This document shows positions 46,140-55,023 of a stretch of DNA of 64,000 nt, piece by piece. The DNA is from Leishmania mexicana MHOM/GT/2001/U1103. Taxonomy: Eukaryota; Euglenozoa; Kinetoplastea; Trypanosomatida; Trypanosomatidae. The stretch lies in assembly GCF_000234665.1 (NCBI RefSeq), contig NC_018324.1, forward strand, positions 2,798,944 through 2,862,943. The letters are read 5' to 3'. The position numbers and the translations under genes were made by a program. Position 1 is the first letter of the stretch. Each line of letters begins with the position of its first letter. The notes under the pieces were generated by a model that made no database searches, had not been told where the DNA came from, and saw nothing but the letters and a program-made list of their open reading frames with translations.

Positions 46140-47031
46140 ACTCGCGCGCTTTCCTTCCCGCGCCCTCCGTGTCTTTTTTTTTTCTTCTTCTTTTTCTATG
46201 TTTACGTTCCCTGCCACCGTTGCTGGTTGCTGGCCGTCTCCTGTCGAATGTGCTCACCCATTTTTACTCCTGCTCGTGCTGGGGGGTGTCTCAGTCTCTC
46301 CCACTATTTTGCTCATCCCACAAGGTGAGCAGGAAACCCGCATCGTGCCTGGATCGCCGAATCCATCCGCACAGACAACCATGCCCCCCGCAGCGGTATA
46401 GAAGCGAGGACGCGCCGGCTTCAGAGTGCCGCGCTGACACCGGCCACCACCGCACCCCGACAGCGCACCACGCAGGGAGAGCGAATCGCCCATGCCGTCA
46501 CACCCACGACAAACGCCGCCACGCAACGCCCTGCACGCCAGAGCTGACGCGATGGGAAGCAGTTCTCGAGAGGGTACCCTGCGTGTCTCCCGAGCATCGC
46601 CATCTCCGATATGCTCAAGGTGCTCCAACAAGCCAGTCTTGAAGGGTGGATACAGTCGCGCAACGCCCTCTCACCCCCCCCCCCTTCAGCGACCCTCGAT
46701 CACGGGCACCGATCGAGTCTGTCCATGTTCCCCTGCACCGCACACGCCAGCAATGCGACAGGGCTACCGCCACCTGAGTGCGCAAGAGCAGGCCAGCGCA
46801 TTGGGGAAGACGCACCAACAGACGCCGAGGCGACATCCGGCAGCGCGCCCCACCTCCGTGCCCCACCGAGGTGCAGGTCCACGCCTCTCAAACCGTTCAT
46901 GGTGGATGAGCTCAGCGATGGCACACCGCGTAGTCCACTGCGGCTGAGCATCTAAAGCCAGAGGGTCGCCACTGGCCGCGTCGCTGCTACGTGGAAAAGA
47001 GGAGCACAGTGAGCCCCTCCTGAAACCGCAC

Positions 47032-47510
47032 GAGCCCGACGGCGGCTCCGCGCCCGACCGCTCTGCGACGTTGACCATGACTCTATACGAGCCCCTCGAA
47101 CGGATGATCTCGCGACGACTGCGCGACCATCTGGCAGGCAAGCCACCCAACCGCAGCGACCTGACTTCCGTCCCCACCGCTCCACCGCAGACCCCCTGGA
47201 CTTGTGCCTCCACAAAGCGGTGCAGCGCGCTGGCCAGGTACAAAAATCGGAGCGGTGCTTGCGGACCCTACGCTCGCGCCTTCGGCTGTGCAGATCACGG
47301 CACTGCGGCAGGTCAATCTGTAGGCCCGTACCGCACTCGCTGGGTCATGGATTTCTTACATGCGGAGGCCCGCAAGGGTCAGGCCTAGGCCCTCTCCTCT
47401 TCATCCTTGTGGTGGACTCGCTGGGTGCGGAGCAGTGGAGCGGATGGGGAGTGGGCTTGACCTGCTGCGAGGCCACGTCTCTCATCCGAGGCACAGAAGA
47501 ACAAGCGTAG
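47032..47510 (+). pseudogene. Reverse transcriptase remnant
   Basis: Three RT landmarks survive in two frames. DRSATLTMTLYEPLERMISR lies at 47056-47115 in frame 1. DFRPHRSTADPLDLCLHKAV follows from about 47163 in frame 3, and GGPQGSGLGPLLFILVVDSL at 47364-47423 in frame 3. The second is the finger-palm block (usually F-R-x-x-R-S-T-x-D) and the last is the block before the catalytic dyad. The usual F-A-D-D dyad is replaced by LTCCEATSLIRG, so the catalytic Asp pair is lost. The frame shifts once between the first and second block, and a TAG stops it at 47508-47510. Confidence 0.8.
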
Positions 47511-47516
47511 GCGCTG

Positions 47517-48257
47517 TTGCGGAGTCGCTCTCCCTCCTCACGGGCCGCACAACGTCCGAAGAGGGCCTATGGCGGCGTACCTTGGCACAACTTGCGGGCG
47601 CTACTGGCCCGTCGCACACACCTCTCATTTTCGGTTGCCTTTGGTCTCTGCACGATGCCGAACGATGAGGAAGTTGACAAGCATGCGAAATCAGTAATGT
47701 CAGCGGGACCGACGCCGACTGCATGGATCAACGACCCGATCACGGCTTCTCAGCCGCCAGGCGGGCATCCCCCACCCACCCCCCGAAATCGCGGTGCGCG
47801 ATGCGGCACGCCACGACGAGAGGTACTCGGCGGCAACCGTCCCACACCAATGAGCAAGGACCCTGAGCTCACGGAGCGACAAGAGTCCATCCTCGCCCAG
47901 CTCCATGTGAGTCGCATGGAGTGCGGATGGTGCGCTGGCGGCTCCTCCACTAGCATTGTGGTACCCCCGCCCCCGCCTGCTTCTGCTATGAGAGCGTCCG
48001 ACCTGGCGCTGCGCCGAAGACGCTACGCGAGATTCGCGGATCGCTCGAGGCTCAGAGCACACCTCATGTTACGCTGCGAGGGCCTCCCCCGTTTGGTGTC
48101 TGCGGCTGCCCCCTGCGCCCCCTTCGGAATGGCAGGCTGCGAGCCCTTTGTGCCCAGGCACATGCGGGCAAGCTGTCCAGACATGCCCCCATGGCATCGA
48201 CGGAAATGGAATATAATAGCAGCAACCCCCCGCCCCCAGCCAACAACGCCGTCCTGA
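47517..48257 (+). pseudogene. RNase H and C-terminal remnant of the retroelement
   Basis: Open frame in the same phase as the upstream RT block. PNDEEVDKHAKSVMSAG (about 47655-47705) resembles the end of non-LTR RNase H domains (N-x-x-A-D-x-x-A). Further on, ELTERQESILAQLHVSRMEC (about 47860-47920) matches the segment that follows RNase H in ingi/L1Tc-type elements, and Cys-rich pieces after it may be decayed zinc fingers. No function remains. Confidence 0.55.
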
Positions 48258-49809
48258 CGCCGTGCCCAGGGTGCAAGAGTGCGAGCGCTGTGCGCACGCG
48301 TTGCCAGGTGCAGCTGGCATGGCGTATGGCATCCGAGCAGTGCAGCGCGAGGCTGGCAGCGCACGAGTGACGGACGAGAAAGGTGCGGAGAGACTCAATG
48401 CCGACCAGCCCCACAGTGCATGCGCGCGAAGCATGCGGCATCCTCTCCATGTGACTGGGTGGGCTGATGAGGCGCAGATGCCGGAGGCATGACGCCAGCA
48501 CCGCGAGTTGCGCCATCGAGTCCTCCCCCGGCCCACATGTGTGGCGAGTGCCCGCATCATATTATGCAATGCCGCGGCTTGCAGCGACTCGGGAAGAGGC
48601 ACGGCGTGCCGGCCGGGTGCAGGGCCTCAGCGAGGGCCCTGGCCTGAGGCTGGCCAACTTCGTCCCCGACCTCATCGAGCATGCGCCTAGACCCATCCCC
48701 TACCACCCGCGCGGCAGGCGCCACCGCCACCGCCCTCCAGCAGGACCCTGGACGCGGCCCGCACAGGTCCGGGCATGCCGTCCACGCAAGGCCGCCTGGC
48801 GCCGGTCGTGCAGCACGTACCTGACGAGGGGCCGAGGGGGGAGAGGGCGAGCCCGCGCGACGCACGGCCCCGATCCGACGGCAGGACGGTTCGTTCTGGC
48901 GGGCCGGGGATGGAGCCGTGGTGCAACAGGCCCAGGTGAGCGGTGGTTGCCTGCATCTGTCGGCTGACGTGTACGTGGTGGAACGGACGCGTGGGAAGAT
49001 ATAGTGAAAGGCAGGAGCGCTGCACTGCGTCATTGTATCTCCCCGTATGCCTGAGCGACAGTGTGCCGCTCTGCTCACCTTTCCTTCCGCCTATGTGCAT
49101 CCCTCGCTTTCCCTGTACTGAAGCGGGCCGTGAGACCGGCGCATCAGCGCTCACTCCGTCACTCGCGAAGCCCGCTGCGTCTCCGCCTGCAGAAGGTGTA
49201 CGCAGCAATACAAGAGCAAAACACGAAAATTGATGGCGCGGGATGCGGCATTTGTGCGCCTGTGTCCTTCGCTGCATTGGGGGGTTGTTTTGATGCGTGT
49301 CAGCGCTCCCTTGCTGTTCTTTTTTTTAGCATTCCCCGGTACAAGGCTGACGTGAATGGGTTGTTGGGGGGGGGCACAGGAAAGCGTGCACACATGAGAG
49401 CACCGGAGGAAGAGGGGAAAGGGAACAAAGGCCCGCGTCATCTTGGCGATGCGGTCATGCAGCAGAACTAGGCTGTCGTTTTTTCCGGCTGCTCGTCTCT
49501 TTACCTCGCTCCGTCATCTTTCCGCTGGCTCCTTGGCCGCCACGGGCTCGTGCCCTCATGCGCCTCACACCGCTGCAGCTGCCTCTTCTGCAGGTTACCT
49601 TGATGGGCCTCCGAGGCCAGCCGTGTTTCTCTTCGCTCCACCGTCGATGCCTCTCACGTGACTGCCCTCCGCGCGACTTCTTAGCCCGTCATCTCTGTGC
49701 CGGTCCTTCTCCTCATCACCACTGCGCAGCCCGCCCTTCGCATCCGCATTAGAGTACATACGTCCACACACACACGCACATACGCTGCTGCACAACAGCC
49801 TCGGCCGAG

Positions 49810-49839
49810 CCCTCCCCCCCCTCTCCCACCGCTTGACAG
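49810..49839 (+). promoter_or_regulatory. Predicted trans-splice acceptor for the SMP-like gene
   Basis: C-rich/CT tract ending in TTGACAG, AG at 49838-49839, 56 nt before ATG 49896. Confidence 0.6.
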
Positions 49840-49895
49840 CAAGCGAGTGAACCGTTTGCACTCACGACAAGCCAGTACATGCACAAACACCGGAC

Positions 49896-51743
49896 ATGCT
49901 TGGCACCCTTCTTCACGTGCTACTGTTTGTTGCCGGGCTTATTGGTCTCTTGGCGATCAAGAAGCAGCGCCTTCGACACATACCAACCCGTCGCACGCAC
50001 ATCCCCCGGCGCCATGCTGAGGGCACGCTGTGGCTGCAACGCTTCGTGAATGCGGTACTGGACATGTTGCACGCCGCGTTGGCTGAGCAGCAGGCAAGAG
50101 AGACTGCAGAGGTGGTCGCTGCACGGGGCGGCGCAAGTGTCTCATCCCCTCCTCCAGAGCAGCTGCCCGGCGCGCCCGGAGAAAGCAATGCTTCAACGAA
50201 ATTCGCTGCGCCCGCGAGCGTTGACGGCACTGTGTGCGACGGCGATGCTGACAGCGTAAGCAGCGCCGAAGTGTTGTCCGAGTTGCCGTTCCTCAACGCC
50301 CTAAAGGCGCAGCTAGAGGAGCAGATTAGCGCGCTGCTAGAAGACAAGGGGATCGCCTCCTTTGCCGACTTTCGCATCAAAGACTGGGGCGGCAAACCTC
50401 CTGTGATCAAGGCGTTGTACCTCTCCCACGGCGGGGGCGGGGGCAGCAGCAAACCCGCTGCGGGCGTCACGGGAGCGTCCGCGTCTTCCTCTGCCGTGCC
50501 TGCTGCACCTTTGGCTGGTGGTCTTGGGAGCATGGCCTCCTTGGACAGCATGGGTCCTAGCGGCGTTGCGACGGTGGCACAGCAGCGCGCTGCTGCAGGG
50601 ATGTCGCTGGGCAATCCGAGTGGATTAGGGAAGCAGACACAGCAGCAGCAGTCACAGAATCCTCAGATGCAATCGCCCGTGTCGGGTGGGTCGTTCTCGT
50701 ATACGAATCTGATGCAGCCCCTCGCCGCCTCAACGGTGAACGCAGAGCGGCAAAGCGACGTCAGCGGGGACGCACTGAACGCAGCTGCCCGCTCGGCGAT
50801 GGACCCGTCGATGCTGACTAGCCTCCGGTACCGAAGCTCAGGCGATGAGTCCGGCACCGCGGCAGGTGCAGGGGCAGCTGGCCGTGAGCGGAGTGTGAAG
50901 GGCTCTATGGCACACTCTGCTCGCCTCAGCGGCAGCAGTGGGGCGCACGGAGGGGCTGACCTGAGCTCGCCAGCAGCAGGGCCTTCCTCGACTGTTGCCA
51001 CGGCAGGAGTGACGGCCGCACATACTTGCGGCGCGAGGCACACCACGGACACAACGCGCTCGCTCTCCGTCCTGGATGCTGAAGTCGAGGTGGAGTACAG
51101 CGGCAACTTCAGGGTGTCTCTCAACGCCGACCTCCCCATCGCGCGCGGGCGCTATCTGCAGGTGTACGTGTCGCTCAGCGATGTGCGCATGCTCGCTGCG
51201 CACGTGCGGCTGCGCCTCTCCCTAGAGTACGAGCCAGCCACGGTAGAGTCGCCCCAACCGCAGCCCTATCTGAGCGGCACGCTCTGGCTTCTTTCGGACC
51301 CGATGTTCGACGCCGCCTTCCATTCCACTCTCACACAGTACCGTATCCACGACTTCTTCATGGTCCCAATGCTCGTGAAGTTCTTTCTGCTCCGCTTTCT
51401 CCGCACAAAGTTTCGACCCTCTTCACAGGCGGTGACTTCCTCCCGGTCTCCTGGGAGCCATCGTCGTCGCGCTGGTGCCGGCGCCAGCGGTAACATCGGC
51501 GCCGCCAGCGGTGGCGCTGCCTCGGGAACCGGCGGCAAGCAGAGCGCCAGCGGTTCCACAGGTATGCCGGACGACGTCGACGAGGATGCGCAGCATGGCG
51601 CGTCCGATGCGTCGGGGCTTTCATTCCGAGTGCAGCTCCCCGCTGACGTGGTGGATGGAGGGGAGCATTGGTGGTCGTCGGTTGCGCGTGGCTCGATGAG
51701 TGAGCAGCCCGTGCCCTTCACCAACGCCTACTTTGTGCGTTGA
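49896..51743 (+). CDS. SMP-domain-like membrane-contact lipid-transfer protein
   Basis: 615 aa, ATG at 49896. An N-terminal membrane anchor, LLHVLLFVAGLIGLLAI (residues 4-20), is followed by basic residues. Residues 40-200 contain EGTLWLQRFVNAVLDMLHAAL, then LPFLNALKAQLEEQISALLE and RIKDWGGKPPVIKALYLS. After a disordered insert of about 190 residues (Ser/Ala/Gly, with QQQQSQNPQ near 250), the fold resumes at residue 395: AEVEVEYSGNFRVSLNADLP, then RYLQVYVSLSDVRMLAAHVR and YLSGTLWLLSDPMFDAAFHS. This order fits an SMP domain (the TULIP-type tube of ERMES Mmm1, TEX2, E-Syts), which moves lipids at ER contact sites. The insert splits the domain. Assignment is from pattern, with no strict signature, so it should be treated as likely rather than certain. 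Confidence 0.68.
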   Translation: MLGTLLHVLLFVAGLIGLLAIKKQRLRHIPTRRTHIPRRHAEGTLWLQRFVNAVLDMLHAALAEQQARETAEVVAARGGASVSSPPPEQLPGAPGESNASTKFAAPASVDGTVCDGDADSVSSAEVLSELPFLNALKAQLEEQISALLEDKGIASFADFRIKDWGGKPPVIKALYLSHGGGGGSSKPAAGVTGASASSSAVPAAPLAGGLGSMASLDSMGPSGVATVAQQRAAAGMSLGNPSGLGKQTQQQQSQNPQMQSPVSGGSFSYTNLMQPLAASTVNAERQSDVSGDALNAAARSAMDPSMLTSLRYRSSGDESGTAAGAGAAGRERSVKGSMAHSARLSGSSGAHGGADLSSPAAGPSSTVATAGVTAAHTCGARHTTDTTRSLSVLDAEVEVEYSGNFRVSLNADLPIARGRYLQVYVSLSDVRMLAAHVRLRLSLEYEPATVESPQPQPYLSGTLWLLSDPMFDAAFHSTLTQYRIHDFFMVPMLVKFFLLRFLRTKFRPSSQAVTSSRSPGSHRRRAGAGASGNIGAASGGAASGTGGKQSASGSTGMPDDVDEDAQHGASDASGLSFRVQLPADVVDGGEHWWSSVARGSMSEQPVPFTNAYFVR

Positions 51744-52751
51744 GCTAGGACCACGAGTGGTCTGGTACCAACAAAGAAAGTACGGAAGCAATACTGCATG
51801 GGCACCGTCGACTCATAGCCAGCGTACGTGCGCTTGGCTGTCTTGCATCGCGTCCGAAGGCGAAAGTGAAACAGGCGAGGATGGGCCGAATCGAGTGAAG
51901 AGTTAGACGGAGCTGCAAGCACGGTGAAGAGGGTGTGCAACGGCGTGTCGCCTCCCTACGTGTTTCGTCTCTTCTTGTGGTCCCTTCTGCGCTTTCCCAG
52001 GAGAGCGATGAGAGAGGGAGGGAGGGCAGACGCATTTTGCTTCTCTCTCTGTGTGTGTGCATGCGGTGGTGGCCTTCCAGCTCTAGCCGTCTCTGCGGCT
52101 CTCCCTCCCTCCCTCTCTCTCATTCCTCATGCCTTTGTGTGTGTGTGTGTATCGTTGCTTGTCGATGGCTACGCCACATCACTACCGCCACCGCCGCCAT
52201 CTCTGCCCTCTTCTTTTTCCGCCATCGTATCCCTCTCTTGTTCGTGCCGTTGTTGTTGTTCATTACCGCGCACAGACGTGTGGTTATGAAAGCGCCGCCA
52301 CCCCGTTCGTTGCGGTGAAGGGCAGCCAAGCAAAGAGCGCCTCACACCCACGCGCACGCGCACACATGCACTCTTCGGTGGCAGCGCCCCATCCGTTCCT
52401 TTGCCTTTCCCCATCTGTTTTTTTTGTTGTTGTTGTTCTCTCGTTCTCTCAGCACAACGCAGGTCGGCTTGTGCGGCGCGTGCGACAGGGAGACGCATCC
52501 CCTGTGTCCTCTGTGCCTTCCACTCACCGCAGAAAGACGCGCAGGTACGAAAACACGCGTACGCTCGACGCGTGCTGGGCGAGGCGCCGCCAGTTACTCT
52601 ATCGTCGCACACACACACACACACACATACGAGAGAGAAGGAGGAGTGCGGCTGATTGCCTTGGCTGAGGCTCACTTCGAAGGAGTGTTCGTCTGTGTGT
52701 TCGAGGTGTGCCGGTACCTCGCTGTGCGAAGCAGTCACACGAACTTCCGAG
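51744..52751 (+). other. Intergenic spacer
   Basis: No supported gene. A TG tract is at about 52135-52150, T-rich and TTG runs at 52416-52440, and a CA tract at about 52609-52628 lies about 125 bp before the TUTase ATG. Confidence 0.5.
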
Positions 52752-53978
52752 ATGCAGACAGGCAGGCGAAAGTTCATTGCGGAGAGCATCGCAAAGTACA
52801 GGGCGTCCCGGGTGACGTCAAATGACAAGGAGGTTGTCGCTGACCTCCTATTGCGCATGGTCGACCTGTGCTCCCGGTGCGTCAACAAGGTGGAGCTGCA
52901 GCTTTTCGGCTCGCTCGCCACGGGATTCTGCACCACCGATGCCGACGCCGATCTGTCCCTTACATTCCGTAACTTTTCGCCGTGGCTGAGCGGGATAGAG
53001 GTGGTGGATGCGCAAAACCTCAAGCGGCTCGCGCGCGTGGGGCGCGAGGCTGTGGAAATGGGGATGGAAAACGTTCGCCTCGTCCACGCCTCCATCCCTG
53101 TGCTACAGTTCCAGGACGCAGTCAGTGGGATTCGGTGTGACCTCACGATCGGCAACCTCGGTGGGGTGGCAAACTCCAAGATACTCGCGGAGATTCACCA
53201 CGTGCTTCCTGACTTTTACGGCGCCTACGTGTACCTCGTCAAGGAATGGGCGAAGAGGTGCGAGGTGGTGGCGCCGGACAAGGCCATGTTCAACAGCTTC
53301 ACCATGACGACCATGTCCTTGATGGTGCTACAGGAACTTGGGTTGCTGCCCATCTTTGTGCCGACTGGCTCGTACGGCGAGCTCACTTTGCCCGATGTCC
53401 GAAGGGCGCTCGACATCTTCCAGCTGCCGCCCGTATATGAGGGAATCGGGCAGGACGATGAGCGCCTCGGTGAAGCTGTCTACTTTTGTCTTTTACGTTT
53501 TGCAGAGTACTACTCCAAGTTCGACTTTAGGAACGGCACTGTGAGCCTCATGTGTCCGCGCCGACATCGCTCTCTCTACGCCCAGATTGTGAAGCAGCAC
53601 ATGGAACTTCTCGGCGAGCGGAAGCGGAAAGAGTGGAGCGCCTACCTGCTCGGCGACCACGGCGACCGCGCTGCGTCCACCTCTTCTAGTCGCTTTCCCG
53701 AGAAGTCCTTCGAGGAGTCGATGCGCCGCGAGGCTCTTCAGCGGCAGGCGAACACGGCCTTCGTTGTGGAGGACTTCGTTAACTATGTTAACTGTGGTCG
53801 ACGTGTGCCACCTGGACGGAGTTCAAAAGTTCACCTGGAGTTCAAGCGCCTCTACGACCATCTGCGCGACGAGGCGAACCTCTCCTTGAGCGACGTGTTT
53901 CACGAGACACACACGGTTCAGCTCACCAACAAGTCGAATCAGCCAGACTCGCGCGTGGAGACCTTTGAGGCGAAGTAA
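52752..53978 (+). CDS. Terminal uridylyltransferase-like nucleotidyltransferase
   Basis: 408 aa from ATG 52752; a TTG at 52656 is in frame but unlikely. It belongs to the DNA polymerase beta-like nucleotidyltransferase superfamily, with FGSLATGFCTTDADADLSL at residues 53-71. The G-S motif is G54-S55. The metal-binding carboxylates are D65 and D67, and the third Asp is D130 in GIRCDLTIGN. A helical substrate-binding part follows (YLVKEWAKRCEVVAPD, then FNSFTMTTMSLMVLQELGLL), and a PAP-associated-like segment includes AFVVEDFVNYVNCGRRV. The short length (about 400 aa) and spacing resemble the minimal TUTases of trypanosomatids, such as TUT4 and MEAT1. Such enzymes add U to RNA 3' ends, including in mitochondrial editing. 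Which TUTase, and whether it is UTP-specific, cannot be settled by eye. There is no obvious presequence. Confidence 0.85.
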   Translation: MQTGRRKFIAESIAKYRASRVTSNDKEVVADLLLRMVDLCSRCVNKVELQLFGSLATGFCTTDADADLSLTFRNFSPWLSGIEVVDAQNLKRLARVGREAVEMGMENVRLVHASIPVLQFQDAVSGIRCDLTIGNLGGVANSKILAEIHHVLPDFYGAYVYLVKEWAKRCEVVAPDKAMFNSFTMTTMSLMVLQELGLLPIFVPTGSYGELTLPDVRRALDIFQLPPVYEGIGQDDERLGEAVYFCLLRFAEYYSKFDFRNGTVSLMCPRRHRSLYAQIVKQHMELLGERKRKEWSAYLLGDHGDRAASTSSSRFPEKSFEESMRREALQRQANTAFVVEDFVNYVNCGRRVPPGRSSKVHLEFKRLYDHLRDEANLSLSDVFHETHTVQLTNKSNQPDSRVETFEAK

Positions 53979-55023
53979 CAGTCGAGGAAGGCTGGAACAG
54001 GAATGGCAGTGGTGCTAGCCACTGCACATCAATGATGGATGTCGCGGTTTGCTCATGCCTGTCGGACTCTTTGAGGAGGAGCCGTCCGGGAGAAAAAACA
54101 AATGTGGTTTGCTTTGCCCCGCGCATACGGGCAGTCGTGTCTGTGTGCGTGTGTGTGTCTGTGCATGTCTTGAGGGGGTGGGTTGGTAAACTTGACACGG
54201 AAGGCATTCATGCCTGAGTTTGCCTGCGAGCTGGGGTCACCTACTCACATGCGCGCCGCTGGTGAATCAATCAAGGTGTGGAACGTCATCTCAGAGTGCT
54301 TTGCATGGGCGGCGTTATGACGGTATGCTCGCTCCACCTTCCCCGACCGGCGCTCTCAGTGTGCTCGTCGTGGTCTTTGTCTCAAAGCCATGTTGCTCTC
54401 GGCTGTACAGACCCAGTGATGCTGTGACCCCCTTGGCCAGCGTCATCAGTTTTCGATTTCGAAGCCTCCTTCTCCGCAAGTACATGCCAAGCCTTCTGTT
54501 TCCATCGATCGCTCTCGGTCTCGCTCTCCTCGATGCACTGCCCCCTCTCTCCCTCTTCCATCCTCTCCTCCACCCGTTCCTTGGGCACGTGCCCGTGCGT
54601 CTGTGTCCACACTGAAGCGACGGACGATAACGTCATCAAGACAGTTTTGTTGCTTTCATTCGTTGTTGCGCCCGGACTTGTGCGCGTGGGGAAAAGGTGG
54701 GACGACGACGCCAACCTAAAACACAGCAGCCCAAGAAAACTGCATAGGCTCCCTCCCCACGAACGCCTCGCTGGAGGTGGTGACTGAGGCGTCAGTACGC
54801 ATTCGCGCGTCTCTCGGCGCTGACTTACTAACGGCACACGCACCAGGACACTCACAGACCCCTACGCGAGCTCGCATCAACGGCAGTCGCCTTTACCATT
54901 CCTTGCTTATCGTAGCCGACCGGCTTTTCTTTCGCCACCCCTTCTCGTTTTGTTTTTGTTTTTGGTCTTGAGGCGCCGCATCGCCTGCGCCGCTCTCGAC
55001 TGCCTCACCGAAGGGCTAAGCTC
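53979..55023 (+). other. Intergenic spacer
   Basis: No supported gene. A TG tract is near 54139-54160. T-rich/CT-rich sequence just before the next gene ends in an acceptor at 54971-54972. Confidence 0.5.
54922..54972 (+). promoter_or_regulatory. Predicted trans-splice acceptor for the ITFG2-like gene
   Basis: Long T-rich pyrimidine tract (TTTTGTTTTTGTTTTT region) ending in TTGAG, AG at 54971-54972, 51 nt before ATG 55024. Confidence 0.6.

Larger units (their letters stand above)
46330..48960 (+). mobile_element. Degenerate ingi/L1Tc-type retroelement (DIRE-like)
   Basis: No long intact frame, but conserved non-LTR retrotransposon protein pieces appear in order on the + strand, in shifting frames. 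They are a linker-like stretch near 46690-46900, reverse transcriptase blocks from 47032 to 47423, an RNase H-like piece near 47650-47700, and Cys-rich pieces around 47900-48330. The order EN-RT-RNH-zinc finger is that of the ingi/L1Tc clade of kinetoplastids, and in Leishmania only degenerate copies (DIREs) of this clade are described. Frameshifts and stop codons are many, so the element is dead. The endonuclease end is not recognised and may be lost in the gap. Both limits are approximate. Confidence 0.75.
45915..49895 (+). other. 4-kb spacer with assembly gap and DIRE-like relic
   Basis: Holds 126 bp after the MORN stop, the 100-N gap, 190 bp of T-rich sequence (46140-46330), the retroelement relic (46330-48960), and about 900 bp of ordinary spacer ending in the SMP gene's acceptor at 49838-49839. 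Confidence 0.7.

Noticed and set aside
46021..46260. Open frames crossing the N block on both strands
   Set aside because: They translate unknown bases and exist only because N contains no stop codon.
52169..53179. 336-codon minus-strand frame
   Set aside because: Antisense shadow of the TUTase-like gene; the plus strand carries the catalytic motifs.
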